NCBI RefSeq assembly: GCF_012911865.1
Contig: NZ_JAAXYH010000009.1
Coordinates: 62,001-126,000 of the forward strand
Reading direction: 5' to 3'
Source: Shewanella salipaludis
GTDB taxonomy: Bacteria > Pseudomonadota > Gammaproteobacteria > Enterobacterales > Shewanellaceae
Length of the DNA: 64,000 nt
Numbering within the stretch: position 1 is the stretch's first letter; the number at the start of each line of letters is the position of its first letter. Below the pieces are notes generated by a model. It was not told where the DNA came from and did no database searches. It saw only the letters and a list, made by a program, of their open reading frames with translations. Shown here one piece after another: positions 49,425 through 56,318 of this stretch. A program made the translations under genes and the position numbers.

Positions 49425-50441
49425 TTGGAATTTTTATACGAATACGGATTATTTTTGGCCAAGGCCATCACCCTGGTGGTGGCCATATTGGCCGTGGTGG
49501 TCGGGGTACTGGCCGCGGCGATGAAACAGAAGAGCGACAAGGGCGAGCTGAGCCTGACCCATGTTTCGGATGATTTGCAGGAGCTGGCCCACTCGCTGAA
49601 ACAGGAATTATTGCCCAAGAAGCAGTTCAAGGCCTATGAGAAGGCGCGCAAGGCGGAGCTGAAAGCCAAAGAGAAGCAAGCAGAAACGCAGCTCGGCAAG
49701 CGGGTCTTCGTGGTCGACTTCAAGGGCAGTCTGGATGCCGGCGAAGTCGCCTCACTGAGGGAAGAGATCAGCGCCATCATCACCCTAGCCGAGCCGGGAG
49801 ACGAGGTCATAGCCAATGTCGAGAGCGGTGGCGGCATGGTACATGGTTACGGCCTGGCCTCCAGCCAGCTGGACCGCTTGCGTCAGGCCAACATCCACCT
49901 CAGTGTCTGTATCGACAAGGTGGCCGCCAGTGGCGGTTACATGATGGCCTGTGTCGCCAACAAGGTGTATGCCGCGCCCTTCGCCATCGTAGGTTCCATC
50001 GGCGTGGTGGCCCAGCTACCCAACTTCAACCGTCTGCTGAAGAAGCACGAGATAGATTATGAGCAACATACGGCGGGCGATTTCAAGCGTACCCTGACCC
50101 TGTTCGGTGAGAACACGGATGAGGGCAGGGAGAAGTTTCGGCAGGAGCTGGAAGAGACCCATGTGTTGTTCAAGAAGTTTGTCAGCCACTATCGCCCCGC
50201 ACTGGATCTCGCCAAGGTCGCCACCGGCGAGCATTGGTACGGCAAGCAGGCGATAGAACTTGGGCTGATAGATGAGATAGCCACCAGTGACGATGTGATC
50301 ATGGCCCAAGCCAAAGCGCACACAGTGATCAAGGTGCGTTATCAGCTGAAGAAGAAGCTGGCGGATAAGCTTGCCCATGGGGTATCTCTGTCGGTCAACG
50401 CTATCTTTAATCGTCTGATGGAAAAGAACCGGCCTCTGTAG
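49425..50441 (+). CDS. sohB: SohB, inner-membrane serine peptidase (TTG start)
   Basis: S49-family protease anchored in the inner membrane. The 338-residue protein has an N-terminal span (YGLFLAKAITLVVAILAVVVGVLAA), a charged linker, and the protease fold: FVVDFKGSLDAGEVASLREE, NVESGGGMVHGYGLA, the nucleophile Ser in KVAASGGYMMACV, and FAIVGSIGVVAQ. An ATG at 49413 is in frame, but the TTG at 49425 gives MEFLYEYGLFLAK, aligned with E. coli MELLSEYGLFLAK, and GGAG is six bases before it. So TTG is preferred. Confidence 0.94.
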   Translation: MEFLYEYGLFLAKAITLVVAILAVVVGVLAAAMKQKSDKGELSLTHVSDDLQELAHSLKQELLPKKQFKAYEKARKAELKAKEKQAETQLGKRVFVVDFKGSLDAGEVASLREEISAIITLAEPGDEVIANVESGGGMVHGYGLASSQLDRLRQANIHLSVCIDKVAASGGYMMACVANKVYAAPFAIVGSIGVVAQLPNFNRLLKKHEIDYEQHTAGDFKRTLTLFGENTDEGREKFRQELEETHVLFKKFVSHYRPALDLAKVATGEHWYGKQAIELGLIDEIATSDDVIMAQAKAHTVIKVRYQLKKKLADKLAHGVSLSVNAIFNRLMEKNRPL

Positions 50442-50809
50442 ACAGGGACAATGACACACTCGACTGAGCCTGGTACTACCCTCGGGCCGAGTGTTGCAGC
50501 CAAATGGCTTTGCAATCCATCATCTGCCGTGGACCTTCTCTGGCGTTTATTCTCGACTCTTGAGTTCGATCAGAAACTGGATTGACCATATAAGACAACA
50601 AGATTTACTGGCGATAAACCTGGTCACAGAACACACCCGTTTTCCTCCGGAGCCGCCGCAGGGCGTGGGACTCCTTGGTAAGAGGCTGGCGTGAGTTCAG
50701 CCATGGAGGGTTGAGCCCAAGAGCGAACAAACGTTTAAGCTATAGCAATAAGTTCGAGCAATAAGAAGGCCTGGCGAGAGCCGGGCCTTCTTATTGCTCT
50801 CAGGGGCCG
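50442..50809. other. Intergenic stretch after sohB
   Basis: 368 bases without a gene I can support. A 67-codon frame at 50491-50694 lacks a ribosome site and protein-like composition. The right end holds a long hairpin (50759-50796). The motif GAGCAATAAG / AGCAATAAG occurs twice just before it. Confidence 0.6.
50759..50796 (-). terminator. Long hairpin after the Cys-rich gene
   Basis: A 17-base-pair stem (one G-T pair) beginning CAATAAGAAGGCC and closing on loop GAGA, 14 bases beyond the stop of the minus-strand gene. There is no T tract, so termination is probable but a structural or processing role is possible. Confidence 0.55.
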
Positions 50810-51205
50810 CTAACCCGGGCCCGGGCCTTCCTCATGATCGGGAAGACTGATACTGACGTTGCAGGGATCGCAACCCAGCACAAAACAACAGCGATAGCTG
50901 GCATTACCTGACCCCAAACCTGGACAACAGGCGCAGATAGACTCAGTTGACATGGTATTGCCGTTTGCGACGAGACCGAATTCGGCTATCTGTAGCCCAA
51001 GCCCGAATTTCTCTATGACTCTATTGAACTCGCCTCGAATTTCTGAACTCACTTCGCAAAGTTTCGCCTGTAGTGCCTGCTCATGCTCGGACAGCTGCCG
51101 CTTCGTATGGTTCGAGGAGCCGCAGTGACAGTCTGATTGCAGGGCTGCTACCTGGCTTTGCAACCGCCCTATATCCTTGCCTATGATGTAATCATTTCCA
51201 CTCAT
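50810..51205 (-). CDS. Small Cys-rich protein, unrecognised
   Basis: A 131-residue frame starting MSGNDYIIGKDIGRLQSQVAALQ, with GAGG about ten bases before the ATG. The first 85 residues are predicted helical or coiled coil (GRLQSQVAALQSDC, KRQLSEHEQALQAKLCEVSSEIRGEFNRVIE). The C-terminal 40 residues are unusually rich in Cys and Gly (ESICACCPGLGSGNASY, RCCFVLGCDPCNV), about eight Cys, then an acidic end (DHEEGPGPG). No signal peptide or metal-binding family I know. The frame is open upstream to 51496, but that part looks non-coding. It could be a metal- or cluster-binding protein, or a precursor peptide with a helical leader and Cys core; both are speculation. Confidence 0.6.
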   Translation of the reverse strand: MSGNDYIIGKDIGRLQSQVAALQSDCHCGSSNHTKRQLSEHEQALQAKLCEVSSEIRGEFNRVIEKFGLGLQIAEFGLVANGNTMSTESICACCPGLGSGNASYRCCFVLGCDPCNVSISLPDHEEGPGPG

Positions 51206-51681
51206 GATGTTGTGCCTCATTGGATTATCGGCGAAAGTACAGAATTTTTTGACACTGCATGTCATCCGCACAGTCGCCCATGTGAAGAAGACCTCCACGA
51301 CTAATGTATAAGAGGTTCTTCGGCAGGACGCCAACTTTTGAAGGCTGGGCTGGGACCCTATGGGGCGGCTAAAACTTTTGGTACCATCCAGATTAGAATT
51401 AATGCCACTGACATTTATCTGCAAGCATAGCCATGATTTCATCCCAAAGTCAGTTGATTGAGCCACAGGCGACGCCGTTTCATTGCTCCACCGCATAGAT
51501 CCGTTTCATTCCGGTACTCGTTCTTCGGCGTTAAAATTTTGCCATGCGATCAATGCCTGTGCCCCATGGACTCCTTGGTGATCAGAAGATTAATTTTACA
51601 TAACAGTGGCTTGTGGTAATCTGTTGTGCATAGAACCTAAGTGCATACGCACTGTTAAAATATGAGCTTACAGGAAGGACC
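51206..51681. other. AT-rich intergenic stretch
   Basis: 476 bases between the divergent Cys-rich gene and the membrane-protein gene. It is much more AT-rich than the flanking core genome and should hold both promoters. I see no RNA gene, strong hairpin or credible frame in it. Confidence 0.6.
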
Positions 51682-52341
51682 ATGAGTACGGTTGATTACT
51701 CCAAATACACGTTGGACGAGTTGTTTGATGTGCGTGCCAATATTGATAAAGAGGCTCATCCTGAGAATTATAAAGCGTTGCTGATTGAACTTGACAATCG
51801 TAAGGAAGAAGTTGAGGCGCTGACAGAAAAAAAACAAGAAGAGTTTATTTTTTCAATTGAGAACAGATTGAAAATACTCGGCTGGCTTCAACTGGCAACC
51901 TCACTTGGGTTTGCTATAGTGTGCATCTATTCGGCATTTGGCACACAAACAATAGTCAATGTGATGATTTGCAGTGTTCTCGCTATTTTTAACGGACTTG
52001 CAGGATATAGGCTGTTAACGTGCAAACGTTATGGATTTGAACTTTCTTATATCAATCAAATCTTTCAAATAGTGACAATCAATACCGGCAGCTTTTTTTT
52101 CTCATACTCGGGGCTAGGCAGCTTCATTGTTGGCATAGGAAATGGGGTTTTCGTTAAATTTTCTGTGTTAAGTCCAGGGTTCGGTTTTTTCGTCGGTGAA
52201 AACTCAGGCCAGTTCAGCGTGGGGATAGATTTAGTTGCGATATTTTTCCTGATAGTACTGAATTCGTGCAACGAGCTGGGATTACTGTCAAAAACTGACC
52301 ACAAAATTAATTCAACGCCAGGCCGCGGTGAGGTTGATTAA
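51682..52341 (+). CDS. Hypothetical multi-pass membrane protein
   Basis: A 219-residue protein with an acidic, helical N terminus (LDELFDVRANIDKEAHPENYKAL, a pattern seen at the start of several unrelated membrane proteins), then four hydrophobic spans (LQLATSLGFAIVCIYSAF; VNVMICSVLAIFNGLAGYRLL; an aromatic pair TGSFFFSYSGLGSFIVGIGNG; LVAIFFLIVLNSC). RBS AGGAAGG. Base composition and codon use are clearly AT-richer than neighbours, suggesting acquisition by transfer. No family recognised; the gene is probably real because of its RBS, spans and length. Confidence 0.72.
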   Translation: MSTVDYSKYTLDELFDVRANIDKEAHPENYKALLIELDNRKEEVEALTEKKQEEFIFSIENRLKILGWLQLATSLGFAIVCIYSAFGTQTIVNVMICSVLAIFNGLAGYRLLTCKRYGFELSYINQIFQIVTINTGSFFFSYSGLGSFIVGIGNGVFVKFSVLSPGFGFFVGENSGQFSVGIDLVAIFFLIVLNSCNELGLLSKTDHKINSTPGRGEVD

Positions 52342-52456
52342 GGAATGGGACAATGTTCAAGGTGCAAGGGTTTAGCGGCGCATGGGCACGGATAAGTCTT
52401 GTTGAGTCTAAGACGGCTCAGCAAAATATATCCGCAACTGTTAGTCCTGTCTTTGC

Positions 52457-52870
52457 TTACTGTAAACTCTTTTTCAACGCCGCATCTCTGACCACCAAGG
52501 TGAGATCGTACGCTATGCTGCGGCGTAATTTAGTGAGCCAGCCTTCGACTTTGTCCTCATCGACGGAGCAATGTTTGTCGCTGCACTCGACTCGGGTTGC
52601 CGACAGCAGTTTAACCTGTAGCGTGTCCTTGTCGGCCACAATCTGACTTGTTATCTCGTAGCTTTTATGGGTAATACTCGCAAAATAGTGGCCGGCTTCA
52701 TCTTTGGAGAAGGTCCATTGATTACGCTGTAGCGATCTGCTCAGAAGGGCATCTATGTCACTCACATAACCGTTGAGAGGGATAGGATCTTGATATGGGT
52801 GTAACTCTGTTGCCATGGCCTGAACAGTAAACAAGGCGCCGAATATTAATCCTGGTGACAGCCGTTTCAT
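52457..52870 (-). CDS. Small secreted protein, paralogue B
   Basis: A 137-residue protein with a signal peptide (MKRLSPGLIFGALFTVQAMA, cleavage likely before TELHP). The mature part has one Cys pair (VECSDKHCSVDED) and ends in a helix with LRRSIAYDLTLVV. It aligns by eye with the preceding gene in the unit: both have an aromatic strand, a polar strand, two Cys about 6-7 residues apart and a final LR[KR]SIA helix. I chose the second of two adjacent ATGs (52868-52870) since AAGGA fits it better. Function unknown; periplasmic or secreted by inference. Confidence 0.7.
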   Translation of the reverse strand: MKRLSPGLIFGALFTVQAMATELHPYQDPIPLNGYVSDIDALLSRSLQRNQWTFSKDEAGHYFASITHKSYEITSQIVADKDTLQVKLLSATRVECSDKHCSVDEDKVEGWLTKLRRSIAYDLTLVVRDAALKKSLQ

Positions 52871-52880
52871 TTTCATTTCC

Positions 52881-53342
52881 TTATAAACGTTCAATCTTGT
52901 GTGCAATACTTTTTCGCAGGTTTTTGATGTAGTTGTAGTAACCTCGACCATTCTTGTAACAAATACCTTCGATGAGTTTTTCGCACACATAATCGCCTAA
53001 GGCATCCTGATATTTAAGCTGCACATAATTTTCATTATATTCGATACGCATGACATTGGTGTCGCCGCGATAATCAAACCGCGCCAGAATGTAACCCTCC
53101 CCCTCGCCATCGTAAACCCAGGAGAAGCCTTTCGTTTCGAGCATGCCTTCTAAAATGCCATAACGGACTTTATTCAAATCAGCGCTCATGGTTGGAATTT
53201 CTTTGTGTACCGCATTGATACGGCCGTTGGACGATTTTGGCCTAACGTTCTTATCGATAATGAGTGGACTTGGAGCAGCCGCCGCAGGAGTGGCTAAGAC
53301 TAACGCTGTGCATACGCTTAGCAATAAACCGGTTTTGAACAT
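52881..53342 (-). CDS. Small secreted protein, paralogue A
   Basis: A 153-residue protein with signal peptide (MFKTGLLLSVCTALVLATPAAA), then a mature domain with strands FSWVYDGEGEGYILARFDY and MRIEYNENYVQLKYQD, a Cys pair (DYVCEKLIEGICYKN), and a terminal helix NLRKSIAHKIERL. First gene of a two-gene minus-strand unit; the paralogue follows after ten bases with its RBS in the gap. The pair is a tandem duplication that has diverged strongly. No family recognised. Confidence 0.72.
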   Translation of the reverse strand: MFKTGLLLSVCTALVLATPAAAAPSPLIIDKNVRPKSSNGRINAVHKEIPTMSADLNKVRYGILEGMLETKGFSWVYDGEGEGYILARFDYRGDTNVMRIEYNENYVQLKYQDALGDYVCEKLIEGICYKNGRGYYNYIKNLRKSIAHKIERL

Positions 53343-53582
53343 AACAAGTCTCTTGAATATGAATTTGAATCGAATGTTATCACTATGAGTGCGGGATGTA
53401 ACTAATTAGTGGCTCGGAAAACATACCGGCATGATATAGGGCACGACATACAGCACCAGGTTATCAATTTTTTGGTTGTTTTACTGGAATAAAAATGTCC
53501 TGCTTGCTGGATATTAAATAAGCATGTTGATTTAGGCCAAAATAATGGGCACAAGCCTCGGGTGCAGCGGCACTATGACATC

Positions 53583-53615
53583 GACTCCGACAGTCCGTTC
53601 GCGGCTGTCGGAGTC
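53583..53615. other. Perfect inverted repeat beyond the DUF3083 gene
   Basis: Eleven-base arms GACTCCGACAG / CTGTCGGAGTC enclose 11 bases. It lies 15 bases past the stop of the minus-strand DUF3083 gene. There is no T tract on either side, so it may be a weak or factor-aided terminator or mRNA 3' stabiliser. The rest of 53343-53630 is AT-rich with no gene seen. Confidence 0.6.
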
Positions 53616-53630
53616 AATCGGGTCGAAGCA

Positions 53631-54698
53631 TTACCTGCGGTAACTGATATGCTGATGGAACCTCAGGATAAGATCTTCGTGTTCTTTATCCATGTCGATC
53701 TCATTGGCGAAGCTGCGCAGCGCTTCTTCGACCTGGTTCATGAAGCGCCCGTAGCCGCCGTCGTCGCAATCTTTGGGACCTGCGACTATGGCGAAATGTG
53801 CCGCCTCGGCCAGTTTGTCCCCCTGCCAGTGACGGCTGAATTGCTGCTCTGTGGCATTGGGATCGAAACCTATCATCTGCAGTTCGGCCGTGCTTTCCAG
53901 GGTCTCAAACTTGCTGTTGCGCACTATGGGTGTCAGGCCGTTGGCGACCATGGCGAGGCGACTGAGCTGCTTGGTCGACGCGGCGCTGAGGAACTTGTCC
54001 TCCAGATATTGGTACAGCGGCGTGAAGTCTGTCATCCCCTCGGGCAAGATGCGCTGTTTGAGCTTACGGCTCAGGGGCAGGCTGACGGTCACATAGTTCA
54101 GGGCGCTGTGTTCCTGCGGCAGTTGGCAGCCTCTGGCCTGATATCTTTTATCTATGGCCCGCAGCTTATAGCCGTAAGTTTCCTTGTTGCCTTTGGCTTT
54201 GGTGAAAAAGTCGTAGGACAAATGCTGATGATCGCGGATTTTTACCGCCAGGCCAGTGGCGGGCAGCAGCGGCAGCAGGCTGTCCATGAAGTACTGCACC
54301 TTGGCGTGAAAGGTCGCCGAATTACTGCGCAGCTCACTGCCGGTGGCGAGGAATACCAGACGCAGCTTGCGGGCCCTATGCCCCGCGGTGGCAAACAGGT
54401 TTTGTGCCTCATGGTAGGCGGGATTGTAGAAGAAGCGGATCTGCTCGGCAGTCTCGAAACTATAGGCCTCGGTATGAAACCGCACCACGGGCAACTTATC
54501 GTTGGCTATGATCTGTATGTTATGGATTTCCTGTTTGTCCGCCAGAGAGAACACGGTTTGGCTCAATTGGCGATAGGCATCCTGAACATCGTCATATCCA
54601 CCCAAGAGTTCGTCCGTGACTCTGATTTCGGCCAGTATGTACTGATTGCTTCTGGCGTTGGTGGGGATATAGATTCTCTTTTGATGATGATATGGCAT
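53631..54698 (-). CDS. DUF3083-type protein
   Basis: A 355-residue protein without signal peptide or spans, beginning MPYHHQKRIYIPTNARSNQ. It matches my recollection of the DUF3083 family of Shewanella and relatives, whose function is unknown. Features include QIRFFYNPAYHEAQNLFATAG, LRLVFLATGSELR, and an acidic end (NEIDMDKEHEDLILRFHQH). Codon use is like the core genes, in contrast to the AT-richer genes just before it. A long frame on the opposite strand (53562-54737) is its antisense shadow. Confidence 0.7.
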   Translation of the reverse strand: MPYHHQKRIYIPTNARSNQYILAEIRVTDELLGGYDDVQDAYRQLSQTVFSLADKQEIHNIQIIANDKLPVVRFHTEAYSFETAEQIRFFYNPAYHEAQNLFATAGHRARKLRLVFLATGSELRSNSATFHAKVQYFMDSLLPLLPATGLAVKIRDHQHLSYDFFTKAKGNKETYGYKLRAIDKRYQARGCQLPQEHSALNYVTVSLPLSRKLKQRILPEGMTDFTPLYQYLEDKFLSAASTKQLSRLAMVANGLTPIVRNSKFETLESTAELQMIGFDPNATEQQFSRHWQGDKLAEAAHFAIVAGPKDCDDGGYGRFMNQVEEALRSFANEIDMDKEHEDLILRFHQHISYRR

Positions 54699-54805
54699 GA
54701 TGATTCCCTGTTAAAAATTAACCCGCGGTCATCCTAGCCGCGTTTGCTGACATAAATATTGCTGTAGAACAAGTTTCTGGCTGCTAGTGAGTATTTTTGT
54801 GACCC

Positions 54806-55447
54806 TTATTGCTGAACCCCTGGCAGTACCCGGACAATCCAAGGTTTTACCCAGAGGCTGATCTGTTCCTGGGCGGCTTGATTGGGATGCAGGCCATCTT
54901 TTTGCATCAAGTCTGGGTTAGGCGCTATCTCCCGCATGAAGAAGGGCATCAGGGTGATTGCCTGTTCGGTTTGTATTTCCTGATACACCCGGCGGAACGC
55001 TTGGCTGTAGCGCTTGCCATAGTTGGGAGGCATAAGTATGTCACTCAGCAGCACATTGGCTCCTGTGGATTTGATGAGCGTGATGATTTTTGTAAGATTT
55101 TTTTTCAGCTGCGCCGGTGAAAATCCCCGCAGGCCATCGTTGGCTCCGAGCTCAACCAACACCAGCTCGGGGGCGACAGAGTCAAGCAGGGCGGGCAATC
55201 GCCGCAGGGCGCCGGCACTGGTTTCGCCGCTGACCGAGGCGTTGATGATCTTATGTTCTGGCAGTTTATCTCTCAGCAGCTGCACCCAACCCTGATGTTC
55301 CGGCATGCCATAGCTTGCACTCAGGCTATCACCCAGTATTAATATAGTGGCAGCCGATACCGGCGTCGCCGTTAGCAAGATGCCGGATACCAGCAAGGCC
55401 GATATCTGCATCGAGCGCGCGAGGACGGGTCGCGTGCGCCCCAGCAT
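54806..55447 (-). CDS. tesA: Thioesterase I / lysophospholipase L1 (TesA)
   Basis: Periplasmic SGNH hydrolase acting on acyl-CoA, lysophospholipids and some esters. Block I is ILILGDSLSASYGMP with the nucleophile Ser; the oxyanion Gly and Asn are in SVSGETSAG and LGANDGLRG; the catalytic Asp-His pair is in KDGLHPNQ. The start is ambiguous: the frame is open to 55549, but MLGRTRPVLARSMQISALLVSG gives a proper signal peptide (213 residues); MQISALL at 55411 is a shorter option. Divergent from the ABC transporter, as in E. coli tesA-ybbA. Confidence 0.92.
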   Translation of the reverse strand: MLGRTRPVLARSMQISALLVSGILLTATPVSAATILILGDSLSASYGMPEHQGWVQLLRDKLPEHKIINASVSGETSAGALRRLPALLDSVAPELVLVELGANDGLRGFSPAQLKKNLTKIITLIKSTGANVLLSDILMPPNYGKRYSQAFRRVYQEIQTEQAITLMPFFMREIAPNPDLMQKDGLHPNQAAQEQISLWVKPWIVRVLPGVQQ

Positions 55448-55466
55448 TCCAATGAAGAAGGATTTT

Positions 55467-56318
55467 ATGTCTAGCGAAAGTATGTCTTGTGACAGCCAGT
55501 CCAGCGAAAGCGTGCCGCGTGAGAGTGCCATAAATGTGGTTAACCTCAAAAAGTCCGTTATTACTCAGGAAGGTGAGTTAACTATCCTCGACGGCATTAA
55601 CCTGCATGTCAAGCCGGGACAGAGTGTGGCGATACTCGGGCCTTCCGGCTCGGGCAAGTCGACCCTGCTCGGGCTGTTGGCCGCCTTGGATACCCCCAGC
55701 TCGGGTGAGATCTGGCTCGACGGAGTGGCACTGTCCGACTTGAACGAGGAACAGAAGGCGAGTCTGAGAAAGCAGAAGGTGAGCTTCATCTTCCAGTCTT
55801 TCATGCTGGTCGATACTCTGACGGCGCTGGAGAATGTGATGTTGCCCGCCGAACTCGCCGGGGTCAGGCAGGCGAGGGAAAAGGCGCAACAGATGCTGGA
55901 GCGGGTCGGCTTGTCCCACAGGCTGACCCACCTGCCCAAACAATTGTCCGGTGGTGAGCAGCAGCGGGTCGCCATCGCCCGTGCCTTCATCTGTGAACCT
56001 AAGGTGCTGTTCGCCGATGAGCCCACTGGCAACCTGGACGCCGCCAACGGCCATAAAATTGCCGACATGTTGTTTGCCCTCAACCAGGAGAGTGATACCA
56101 CCCTGGTGCTGGTGACCCACGACATGCAGCTGGCCAGGCGCTGCCAGCGGCAACTGCTGATGGAGTCGGGACACTTGTCCGAGCCCGAGCACTCGAATGC
56201 ACAAGCGCCCGAGGCCGGTTCTCAAGACTGCAGCGAGACCGAGCGCGCAGGCCCCAAGGCCGTCACGGCCGCGGATGACGGCGCCATGCCGACACGGGAG
56301 TCGGGCACATGGAACTGA
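55467..56318 (+). CDS. ybbA: ABC transporter ATP-binding protein (YbbA-type)
   Basis: A 283-residue ATPase of the LolD/MacB class. Walker A GPSGSGKST, Q-loop FIFQSFMLVD, signature LSGGEQQRVAIARA, Walker B VLFADEPTGNLD, switch VTHD. The start at 55467 (MSSESMSCDSQ) follows AAGGA; upstream in-frame codons run into tesA. The C terminus is an unusual 45-residue Ala/Glu/Ser-rich tail after the ATPase fold. Overlaps the permease gene by ten bases. With YbbP it forms a mechanotransmission-type ABC complex probably acting on envelope lipids or proteins; the substrate is unknown. Confidence 0.92.
   Translation: MSSESMSCDSQSSESVPRESAINVVNLKKSVITQEGELTILDGINLHVKPGQSVAILGPSGSGKSTLLGLLAALDTPSSGEIWLDGVALSDLNEEQKASLRKQKVSFIFQSFMLVDTLTALENVMLPAELAGVRQAREKAQQMLERVGLSHRLTHLPKQLSGGEQQRVAIARAFICEPKVLFADEPTGNLDAANGHKIADMLFALNQESDTTLVLVTHDMQLARRCQRQLLMESGHLSEPEHSNAQAPEAGSQDCSETERAGPKAVTAADDGAMPTRESGTWN

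Noticed and set aside
50491..50694. 67-codon plus-strand frame after sohB
   Set aside because: No ribosome site, no recognisable motif, and not followed by a terminator in that direction.
53562..54737. 391-codon plus-strand frame opposite the DUF3083 gene
   Set aside because: It is the antisense shadow of a protein with better composition and a conserved family look; no ribosome site before its start.
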